Below are positions 21,790 to 33,984 of a stretch of DNA of 64,000 nucleotides, piece by piece (position 1 is the first letter of the stretch; each line of letters opens with the position of its first letter). The notes beneath the pieces are model-generated. The model was not told where the DNA came from and ran no database searches. It saw only the letters and a program-made list of their open reading frames with translations. This DNA comes from Limanda limanda (Eukaryota; Chordata; Actinopteri; Pleuronectiformes; Pleuronectidae), in NCBI RefSeq assembly GCF_963576545.1, contig NC_083656.1, positions 7,506,311 through 7,570,310 on the forward strand. The letters run 5' to 3'. The position numbers and the translations under genes were made by a program.

Positions 21790-22075
21790 TGGGTGTGTGT
21801 GTGATTGGAGGAGAGAGAGAGAAAGAGAGAGAGAGCGGTGGAGCTCGTTGACACCGACACACACCTCGCAGCTGGATCCGAGCTCAGGAGCTCCATCACC
21901 GGGAGCTTCCACCGGCTGTAGCCCGAGAGGGAGGCGAGAGATGCGGGCTCCGCGCTGGACGGACCCCCGCTGTTGTGTTTGTTCTCCCCGCTGCAGCAGC
22001 TCCTCTCCCGGCTCCCCTCGGTTCACCTAACGGAGCAGCACCCGGAGGAGACATCACAGGGACTATGTGAGCACC
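21790..22075 (+). promoter_or_regulatory. adam11: ADAM11 promoter/5' UTR region
   Basis: GC- and CpG-rich leader following a GA-rich run (GAGAGAGAGAAAGAGAGAGA near 21811). It leads into the start codon at 22076 in the context GAGCACCATG. A transcription start was not identified. Confidence 0.45.
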
Positions 22076-25000
22076 ATGCTCGCCGTGGGATGCCTGCTGT
22101 TCGCCGCAGTGTGTGCACGGTGCACCGCGACAGGTAAGAGGCTCCGGGGCTCAGCTCCACACAACAACAGGCTCCGGGTGGTTGTTGCATCAGCGTCAAC
22201 AAGCGTCTCTTCTCCATCGGCTCAATGCACAGAAATAATACGGTTTTGAAACATCCGGTCCGATCCACCCCGCAGTGCACTGATCCTCCCCCGGTGTCCT
22301 CTGCAGATCTGCCGCCCGCACAGGAGCTCGTCCAGCCCAAGAGGCTGCTGCATCAGATCCGCTCCCCGGAGGAGCTGCTCCACGGCCGGCTGGACACCCG
22401 GGTCAGGAACCACACCACCGGGCTGCAGGTGAGTGGTGACCGCCCCTGGAACCGGTGTCAACAGTACATGGGCTTCCTATCATGTATAGTGAAGGGGGCT
22501 TTAATAAACATCTGGATGAATTCACCCTCTGAAAAATGGCTGAGTTGCTTCATACAAAATGCGCCCCCCACCCCCCACCCCTAAAGTCTCCAACCTCTTA
22601 AACTCTTCATCCTCATCAGTGAAACTTCAATTTGTTTCAATCAAAGCAGGTGCTGAGGTGGAGAGATTATAGGAGTTGTGTCTTTTTAATGAAATATTTG
22701 AGGAGATATATTCCTCTTTTCTTTTTTCTACAACATTACCAATTTAAATATTCATGTTTTAGCTGCTACCTCTCAAAGATAGTTTATCTTGACCCTAAAT
22801 CAGCGGATATAGAAATCTATTCTGGCTTTAATAATTACTGATATTCACACATAATTAATGTTTTTTGGCTCTAAATAGTTACTGTTGATGGTAAAATAAA
22901 GTAAAATAAAGCTTCAATTGCAATTCCTTTTCATAAGGGTTTTGTAACGACATCTTATTAAACCTGGATATTTTTGTATTTATGTATCATATAAAATATT
23001 TCTTATTTTATTCCCTAATATCAGCATCAGTCACCAAATATCCATATCAATCTTGCTGTAACTGGCACATATCAAAATATAAAGTATATTGAATGTTCCC
23101 GTTTGGTTACTAATATGATTTTTCCAATTTAAATATTCATGTTTTAGCTGCTACCTCTCAAAGATAGTTTATCTTGACCCTAAATCAGCGGATATAGAAA
23201 TCTATTCTGGCTTTAATAATTACTGATATTCACACATAATTAATGTTTTTTTGGCTCTAAATAGTTAGAATACTGTTTATGGTGAAATAAAGCTTCAATT
23301 GCAATTCCTTTTCATAAGGGTTTTGTAACGACATCTTATTAAACCTGGATATTTTTGTATTTATGTATCATATAAAATATTTCATTTTTTACTCCCTAAT
23401 ATCAGCATCAGTCACCAAATATCCATATCAATCTGGCTGTAACTGGCACATATCAAAATATAAAGTATATTGAATGTTCCTAATATGATTTTTCCAATGC
23501 CCACTCTATAACAATAAAATAAACTAAGAACAATATGCAAACGACAATATCTATTCAAATACAATGGGAGAAAGAAATCGAGTAATAGGTATAAATATAT
23601 ATTAAAGGCAAACTGAGACAGTCGGTATCAAACATGTAACATAAGAAAGCTGATAACCTTTTCTCTGCGTCACCTTTTATGAGGTCATGTGTGTCACCCC
23701 TTCATCACCGTGTGACACCTCCTCATGATGTCCAGCTTGCTCAGGCTGAAGCACAGCAGGAAAAAAAACCCTCAGCCCAGCCCTCACCGCTGCCGTCTGC
23801 TCCACCTCTCCACCCTGTTAGATTATATTTCATACCTCTACCTGTCCTCTCTCATTACCTTCACTATAAAACACTATCTGTCAGTGGATATGACACGGCT
23901 CGAACCTTGAGCTGCCCTCTGTGGTAAGCAGGATGTCTCTTGACCTCTCTGTCTTACCTGAGACCGGAGGATGTTTGCATCTGAAGTGCTGTCACGTAAT
24001 GTGAATTTAGACGTGAGGTTGAAGCGGTTCTCCTGTTAGTGTAAACCACACATTTGCAAGAAATCTCACCCACGATACAAGGATTATCTTCTGTGTGATT
24101 TTGACATTTAGAGTAATGCTTTATATGGATTTTCATCTCAAGTGAACACTGATCATTGGACCAAATGGCTGTTTCACAACCATAGAACGGCAATAAATGA
24201 CCCAGATCAGATTTAATGCTGCTTAATATTTTAGTTTTAACAATGGATCAAATGATTGGGTGTAATGTGAAACGTGTTGTTTACAGCTACAAATCCATCA
24301 GTGTCTTTCAGCTCTTTGTTTCCTCCACCAAGGAGATTATGAGATCACCATGACACTTGGTGGAAGGGTGCAGTTTGGGTCAGAGAAGAATCTCTTACAT
24401 TTTTGTGGATCAGAGGGAGTATCCAGGAATTATTTTTCACTTTCGTAAGCATGGCAAGATCAGGCGTCGGAGGAGTTCTACTCCTCACCAGAGTGTTCCA
24501 GACATTCACTTGTCGTTGTGAACTCATCTGACCCGAACCTACATTCATCATTAGTGAAAGACAAACTCCAGTGGAAAGTGTGTCCATGGTTCATGTCTGA
24601 AATCAGCTTATGATTCAGTGTCTTGAGCTGAGATGCTGCATTGCCTGAATTATAGGCAGAATTTAAATATTTATGATTTCTTGTTAAAATGAAAAAATAC
24701 AAGACGATAAAAAAAGAGATCTGGTGCGGTTTTCTTATCTCTGCTCACATTGTGGTTTTTATTTAATGTGCATTATCTGGACCGTGTGGAGGACTAGGCG
24801 GATACTAAGTGGTTTGCAGAGAGTGCATGGTAATGCTAATGAGACCTTCCTTTCTGCTGGCCTTTAAGTAGCCCACTGCTGGGATCCACCACAGAGCCCT
24901 GTCTTGTGATGAGGATGGGGTTCACCTTGGAGCAAGGTGAGACTGAGCCCATCAGCCCATACGCAGAGTTTTGTCCCAAAACCCCGAGGGCTGTGTCGCC

Positions 25001-28000
25001 TTCGGGGAGAGGTCACTGGCGGAGGACGGTCCCTTATCATCCGACTCCTTTGTTGCTTTGTTCTCCATTCACGCTGTCAAATTATTCCATATTGAACATC
25101 CATCACTTTTCTTCCCTCCTCCGCTCTCCCCTCATCATATTCTGTCAAATTTCTTTTTTTCCTATTCACAATTCTAGAGTAGGCAGGAAATACTTGACAA
25201 ATTAGGGAGTCATTTGTTTGAGTCAGCGATGTGGGCCAACGTTGCAGGAATATCAGTTAGGGATACGAGGTGTACATCTATAGAAGTTAGATGTTGGACG
25301 TACAAAATACTTCTGTTTCTCTTCTGCTGGAAGTCATGTCCCCTCAGTTAACTCATCAAGTTCTTCTTTATGCTAGTTTAGCTACGCATTCTGAGCCATA
25401 GATTTCCAAGGATGACATCGATTCATCAAGGGAAACGTCCCATCTGAACTCCCTCTGTGCTCCTATAAAGTGTTTAAACTTTAGTTAGCTTAGTTTTGGT
25501 TTTAGCAGGATTTTGCAAAACCTACTCAACAAATTTCATACCCCAAGGAAGAACAAATTAAATTTAGTTTCAAATCCGATTTTTCACAATATTTTGCTTT
25601 TCAAGATAGGATGTATTCCAACATTTTCCTAATTTCTCAGAGAACAGTTCATGGAACTTGGTGAAATAAGTCAGGCAGTCAAATCTGCTTCAGATCCAAA
25701 TAAAAATCCAGAGCTAGTGAAATATAAATTTGTTTTCATAAGGGCACTGTTGGACCTTGGCTGAGGCATGCGCTCTAGAAGGTAGTAAATATCTCCTCCT
25801 GTGTCTCTGTCTTACTCTCACGCCACCTTCTCCCAACTTTTCCCGTTCTCCATCTCTCCCTCAGCCGGTCCATCTGGCCCAGTGCAGCTTCCTGGTGGAG
25901 GCGTTCGGCGCATCCTTCGTCCTTGACCTGGAACTCAACCAGTAAGTGAAACACATCCCTGGCCACAGACCCAGAAAGCAGCACCTCAGTAGTCACAGCC
26001 GTCACGGACAAACTGACATACTGTTTGTGTTTTGCGCAATTGCACATTCTTGAAAATTGGCATCTGCTCTGCATATTTGTAAGTGGTAGGGATTTTCCAT
26101 TTCTCTGTACTCGCCAAATGTGTTTTAATTGTGGCTGCTGTTGTTGAGGTTGTCTGTGTTTTTGTCTCTTTGTGAACTCTTGTTGCACAACAGATTTCCC
26201 CATGTTGGAAAATAAAGAAACCTCACTCCTACTACTCTTACTCTGATCTTCATCATCTGTCTCTGTCGACTGTGGGAGAAACAACACTGTACACCTCCCC
26301 CTCCCCCATCTTCTTGCTCCATACATCGTTTCCTCTAATGGACTACATTAATGTAACACCTCTCTCTGGCTGGATAAGCACTTAGAAGAAATGAATCTTC
26401 CCACATTTTAGTTTTACTTTCGTGCCCTTTGTTGATCCAGACTGGTGCTGTATTTGCAATGATGATTTTTGTTTCTGTTAAATATCCCTTTAATAGTCTC
26501 ACGGTGCTCTTGTCTAATGGAGGTATGGAAACTTAACGTTACAATGATTATTTTCCTTCTCTTCTCTTCTCTCCAGCGATCTCCTGTCTACAGACTATGT
26601 GGAGCGTCACTATGACGACGACGGGCAGCCCTCAGAGAATATGGTAGGACTGCCATTATAGAGCTTGTTTTACCATTATAGAAATTATGCTTATTTTCTT
26701 TCTCGCCAGGGGTTAGTGGATGAAATTGACTGCACTCTCATGCTTGTTCAGTAAATAGGGAACTGTAGTGTGGCTCTGTCCAAAAGGTACAAAATATGAT
26801 AACCAGCAAATAGAAAGCTCACAAATTAACACATTGTTTTTGTTAGTTTAATCTGGAAAAAAAAACTATATTTCTTGGCATAGAGCATAGACTGTATATA
26901 AAGATGGACGATGTTACTGCTGCCCAAAAGTGAAGCCAAAGCAGTATGACATGGAACAGTGCTGGATTACATGAAGGATTTATGTGGATTTAATAAATTG
27001 GACAGTGTGTTTATTAATGGGCTTGTAAGATTGTGTACTTTGAAACTGCACCTTGTGTTCACTTACTATCTGATTCCAGCTAAGCTAACTGGCTGCTGGA
27101 TGTACTTTCAAACTCATATAGACATGGGTGCGGTTTTTATTTCTCATCTAACTTATGACCAGATAATTATATTATATATTTCTCCTGAATTGTCAAACTA
27201 TTCCTTTATGAAACCAAATTACTACATCATCACTTTTGCCAGAATTTAATAGAAGCTTAAAGTCGATTTTGTGCCGACACCTACAACAATATTCTCCAGA
27301 GTGTATTGGAGATGTAACTGAAAATGAATCCAACAATATCGGCAGCGTGTTTTCATCTTAACCTTGGAGGCTGGTGTGAATGGCTGATTTTATAGCCCAC
27401 ACTCTGGTTTCCTTCCCTTTTTGAATTCACACCTCGTCCCGAATCCTGAGAGATGTGTCTCCGAAAATGATTCAGACCAATTTTTAAATTGCTGACCTTC
27501 TCCTCTCTGTAACTAATGCTGACAGATCGACTGTCATCACTATCTGGGAGACTGTCACTTTCCGTCTGGTGTCCTCAGCTCTATATTTCTGCCTCTGTCC
27601 TTTTCGTCTCTCCGTCTCTTTCTCGCCATTGCTCTCTCTCCCTCTTTCAATCCCCCCCCTTTTCTCTGCCAAAGACCACCTGACCAATCAGTAGATGGTT
27701 GCCGTGGTAACCAGCAGTCAGCAGCAGCAGCAGCAGCGTGGGTCTGCTTTTTTGTTTCGTGAGGGGAATTGAAATCATGTCCACTTCCAGAAACTATAAT
27801 CCAAATCTAACCAAACACTAACATGTGACGTGACCTTCAGAAACATATATTATTCCATATAAGAAATATATATAATACTCTGCATGAGAATATTAATCTA
27901 TTACTGATGTCTCTGTATAATAACAAAAAACAATAAATCACCTCATCTCATCTCAAACATGGATATAGATTATGTAAAATAAAAGGTTATACACAGGAAG

Positions 28001-31000
28001 ACAATTTTATTATTCTCTAAAAGGATCGGTGATACATTTATTTCAGAGCTCGATCGATAACAGCCCATCCTCCACCAACACCATCTCCATCTTGATTTAT
28101 TTAGTTTTATTGACCTGCCAATAAATTCCCCCTTTGTGTGTCACTCTTTTATTGGTCCCCTCGGATCTGTGACTGTCATGTTTGGATGAATCCCAATGAC
28201 ACACGACCAAAGAGGAACTGAGTAAGGGACGAGGACGGCCTGAAATTGATGGGAGCTGTTTCATGTATTAATCTTCTTCCCGCTGTAGTGCTTGTCTCTT
28301 TGATTTCTCGTTTCTCATCCCCTGCCATCACACATGCCCCATGACTCTTTGCACAAGGCAACTATTGATCACGTATCGTAATCTGCACATAACATACAAG
28401 ATGTCAACGGGGAAGACATCACTTGTTTGACTTCTTGACAGCCTGATCGATAAAATACTGAGAGCACGTACCTCCACCAAGGCTGATTGGTTTTCTGTCC
28501 TTATTGTATATTCATGCACACAGGAAGCAGGCAACATATACATTCTCTAATATAGTTGAAAGGAATATGTGTTAAAGTAACTGAGTTAAGACTTAAAATA
28601 CATTATTTGATTCACTAAATCAGGATCATTACTTGGATCCGCTCCAAATTTCACCAGGTCTTAGCCGTCACCTGATGTTTTTGATAAGATCTGGAAAAAT
28701 TAATAAAATAACAATCCTTCTATAACTTATTGAAGATGTAAAATATTCTTGATCGCTGCCTTTCGTAGTTCCTGTTACTTTCCTCCCCCACTCCTCTCCA
28801 GCAATGCAGGGTCAAAGGGGTTAAACTCCCCTAATTCCGTTAAAGTTGATCATGTCAAATTTGATCTCGCCTACATTTGTGTGTGCGAGCAGTTTTTATT
28901 CCATTCATCTCGTCATCTAGCTCTGATGTAACGTCCCTGCTCGAGTGGCACTGATGATATTTAATGACGAAGCCCGTTCGGTGAAGCATCTCGTCTGAAA
29001 ACTCCCTCACAGTCGGTGTGTGTCTGCTGTGTCAGGCAATTTGATTTCCTCCATTTAGCCTTGTAATCCTACCTTTTATTTATTTATGATCCTGCCCGGG
29101 GCTAAGTGCTGTGGCCTGTCTAACTCGACTAGATGACTAATGAAAGTCCCTTTTCTTCCTGAACGAATCAACTGATGCTGAATATAGAAATGCGTCATTA
29201 AAAAAAAATACCTGGAATAAATTTAAATTGTTTTTAATTGATATTTAAAGGTCCAGTGTGTAGGATTTAGGTAAAAGGGATTTTTTTTACAAAAAAATTA
29301 TATAAAATAATCCTACTGATAATTTCACGGGTGTGTAATTATCTTAAAGGGACTCTTACCTTTGTTGCATTTTTACACTTTTTTTGGATAAGGTTAAATT
29401 GCTATTAATAAGGTAATGACACTCTAAAATGCAAGACAGACCCACCAGGAGTAAAAACAAACAATTATTTCACTCTCATAATATTTAGTGAAAACTTCAA
29501 CCTATAAAATTCTTCGGACCGAAGGACCTTATTGGCCGACAGACCTGTCTGTTTGCTGCATGGACATGCAGGTTTTCCGTCTGCTTCTTGTGGCGCATTC
29601 GGGCCCGCGTCATCAATGTATATAACTTACCGGTGCTTCTGAATCCGAATCCATTGCTTTGGTAAACAAAAACTCATGTGCGTGCGCGGAGGCAGTAGGT
29701 TGTAAATAAAGTTTCTTCAAAAAAACACCGCGGATGGGAACGAGGGGGTGGGGCATTGGAGGAAGGCGGGATGATTTGAATGTGCTGTAATTCTCAAATG
29801 CAACAAAGGTAAGAGTCCCTTTAATAGTACGGATTGTACTTTTCTTCACCCTCGAATGAGCCCTTTATATTCAAATAGTTTATATTTACATGGGGGGCGG
29901 GTCTTCTCTACGCAGGATGCCATTTTTTTTACAGTAGCCAAAACAGTACAACCTTCTGAGTTTTTATGAAAGCTGAAGGCTTCCACAGGTTCTCTTTCAT
30001 GTTTGGAATGTTAAACTTTTATCCCATTTTTTTAATTGGAATGAATTTTAAAATCAGTTGACTAATGTTAGACCGCTCTTCAACAGGAGTCTAGGCCACT
30101 ATGTGTGATTTACTCCACCTCAGAGCAGATGCCTGGTTACATTGCACACTGTATTCCTTTCAAGAGTAGAAAAGGCGTGAGGGAAATAACTTTTCATGTT
30201 TGTGGATGACTTAGCTCGATTTTCATTTTTTTTCCAGCTTTGAGTTGCAGCTCGGAGTAAAGGTTGGCGATGGGTAAACAACAGCAGCTCCCATTTGCCT
30301 CTTTTCATTTTGGTCTATTAGTCGTGCCAGACAACAACAGTCTCAGGTGGCAGACATGACATTATTGGGGTTCATTACCAACACCTGAAACTGACCCACA
30401 CACAAACACACACACTCACAAACATTAATATATCAAGTATATGGTGGTATTATATTTTTCTTCCACGTAGATGAGATGTGCCTGATTATTGAAATTCTCT
30501 CCTGAATGCAACTCTCTCCACCGCGCACACTTTGTTCTCTTCTCCACAACTTTCGATAGTTAAACACGTGGCGGTGTAGCGAGTCTGACAGCGGTAAAGT
30601 CTCCTCTCTAGCTGTCGTAATCGGATCATTCCTGTACTGTGAGAGGCAGCGTGGAAACACTATATCCCAAACATGATCATCTCGCTGGAGCCTCTCAGGG
30701 GGAATATGAATAATCAGGTCAAGGTATCTGGAAGCCGGGTGCACGGGTAACACCTCAATGCATTTCTCCCGACTGCAACTGATACAGAAACACTATCACA
30801 GTTTGTTTTATCCAATGCTAAATTCGCAATTTATTAATTCCATCTTGAAGGTCAGCATTCAAAATGTTTGTAATTTCATAAAACCCGAGTTAATAAATGT
30901 CACTGGAATAGTTTGGGTGACCAACAGAAATCCTGAGTCATAATGGGGGGGCATGAAGTTTTAAGTATGTGGGCGTTTACCAGCCAGAGACAGTCTGGTG

Positions 31001-33208
31001 AAAGATGCAGTGTAGGATCTGAAAGCCAGGATACTTCTCAGCCGTTGCTGCATTGATTTTCCTTCTGCCCTTTTAAAACCTGTCTCTTCCTTGTCCTTCA
31101 AGTTTGACGAAGCTTAATTATAAATGACTGGAATATTTTTCTAGCACATCTAGTATGAATATAAAGCCCTCTCCATTACAATTAGTTGACACATGAAATT
31201 GTATACCGACACAAATATATTGATATAGACTCTGTTGTATCGTGTTAGAAACTGGATTTAAGTCACTTTGTACACACACGTACTTTCCATTGAAACCGGC
31301 TCACGTCACTAAGTTTCTCCCATTTGACCCATGGCCTTCCCGCACTTTAATTAATCTCTCCATCCCTCACACTCACACACTGTATGCACACAGCTTTTCT
31401 TTGCTGAAACCCAACTCATCCACAGCCTCTGCAGGTGTAGGTTTTCCCCCCGAGTCGAACACGTGTCACTGATACCCTTCAGTCCACCCACCAGGTGGCC
31501 CTCTAGGCCCCGGACTGACAGTTTCCACCTCCTCTGTGTTCACGTAGAGCTTAGGAGATCGGCCACATCCAGGGGCTCACAGTCGGTGTTGATTTCACTC
31601 CCTGAAACCTTGATGTGGACGTGTTACTGAACGATGATGGGTTTGTTGTCTCACTGTCACCTATGATTTGATTGTCAGGGGGGAGAACACTGCTATTACC
31701 ACGGGCGAGTGCGTGGGCTGCCCGGCTCCTGGGCGGCTGTGTCCACCTGCCACGGCCTGAGGTGAGTCTGATCCCTGTCACTTCACCTGAAAACACATCA
31801 ATCTCCTCAGACTGTACCTACTACCTTTGCAAAACAAATACAGTCTCAAGCCGAGAAATAGGAAGGAAACACACAAAATGGGACACTACGATGACTAAGG
31901 GTCACTACTGGGATTTAAAGCCAGTTTTTTTCAACCTAAAAACTATTATCCTCCTTCAGAACGTCCAGGACTGCCAGCCCACATCATAACCTTCCTCTGC
32001 TTTGTATTTTTTAGAGGGATGTTTTCTGACGGAAGCTTCTCTTATGGGATTGAACCTGTCGGCAGTGGAGAGGTGAGTCAGGACGTCAGTGAAGCGGATC
32101 GTGCACTTATCTGGTTTCCTCGGCTACAGCAAGGTCGTGTGAAAAATGTTCTGGAAAAAAACTGGCACCAATCTGTCTAAGTGGCCAAAATAATATATTT
32201 TAGTGTCACCTTGTGAATCTCGGCTAATCCAGACAGTGTTACTCTACCTCTGAGTTTCCGTATGGAAAATATTCAGTTGACACACAATCCACCAACACTG
32301 AAACACACCTCCTGTCTCATATCCAAACTGAGACATCACCTGTCAGACAGAGTGACGACACGTGTAAATGAATAATGATGAAACAGGGGGTTTAAGTTGC
32401 TTTTAAGATCTTTCAAAAAAAATTATTCAGATTTGATTTGAGAGGAGAGAAAAGAAATGGCTGAGCATTTTTTCCCATTAAGACCCACAGCAGGCGAAGT
32501 GCAGCTCAATTACATAGACTGGAGAGATGGATCAATAGCAGCTCATCTTCAAACTCACCTCACTCTCTGTCTGTCTCTCTCCTCGCTGCTCTATCTCAGA
32601 TGGGTCATTTTCATAAAGTATTTATCCCCAGCTCGAGTGTTCCACAGCGTCCAGTAGTGTTTTTGCCATTATGACAGCCCGGGCGACTGATTAATTATGC
32701 ACCGCAGCACTTTTCTCTCCCGTTGATCCGCCTGTAGCTCAGAGGACACGGCAGCACTTCTCAGACAGAGAAGCTTTTAAGTTCAGGATGAGAAGGAAAT
32801 CGTTTCAGGGTCGGTATAATTTTAAAAGGATGTTTTTCCTTTTGTCTGAGGTGATCACAGCTTGTTCAGATGAATATTTTCCTGCACTTTCGTCAGGAAG
32901 GAGTTTTGTAATTTTCACTTGTATTGGCTTAAAGCCTGGTTCACCTTTTCAAAGGGCAAAGTCGGTTTTCAGTTAGACTTGATCCCCAACTTTTGGTGTT
33001 ATTTTGTATTTCTCATTCATTAATAGTGAATAGCCACAGACTGTAACACGATGGACGACACGTCTCCGCTTTTTTATACACAGTCCATCTTTATATACAG
33101 TGTATGCACGCAACTAAAACCGACTCTTCTGTTGACCCTTGATGTGTAAAATCCTAAATTCCAGCAGTTTTTTTATCAGATAATACTTTTAAAAAGTGTA
33201 TTTTTCTG

Positions 33209-33292
<84 letters not shown>

Positions 33293-33719
33293 TAAATAAA
33301 AAAATCTGCTTTGGGTTGGTCTGAGTCGGCATTTAAAGCAAACAGCACAGAAAATAAGCTAAAACAAATTTTTAAACTTTAAATTCAGTGACAACTTAAC
33401 TTTTAAACCCTTTTCCCACAATCTCTTTCTCTCTTGTGTTTATTCCCGATGCCCTTCAGGAGAATAATGACCACATTGTGCATCGCATGCCGGACATTGA
33501 CCTCTTCCCCCCTCCCTGTCCAGGTAGGGCCTAAGCTTTGATAACAGGAAAGTTTACACACTGTTTCCATTCCTCCTGAGGTGGTAGGAAGCATATCTGG
33601 TTAAACTTTTTGATGTGATACATATAAATTGTATTACAAGGCTCATCTGTGGGTGCTGTAGGTAAAGACATTTACCTGAGATTCTGATGAGACCTGGCGG
33701 AATGACAGACACACACACA

Positions 33720-33768
<49 letters not shown>

Positions 33769-33915
33769 TCTCTGACTGCAGAGTATGATGTCCTCCTCAG
33801 GTTGTCTCGCTGCCCTTCTTGACCTTGCTAAACTTCTCATTTGGCAGTATCTCTTCTGTCTCCCCTCTCTGTCTCTGACACTCTTGATTCACCTCCTTCC
33901 TGTTACCCTCCCTGC

Positions 33916-33984
<69 letters not shown>

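Larger units (their letters stand above)
26644..31678 (+). other. adam11: ADAM11 intron 4 (5 kb)
   Basis: The longest intron of the gene. It carries the short dispersed repeat near 26884, a (CAG)n-like run at about 27716-27736, and the nested repeats at 29248-29990. No conserved element or internal gene recognised. Confidence 0.6.
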
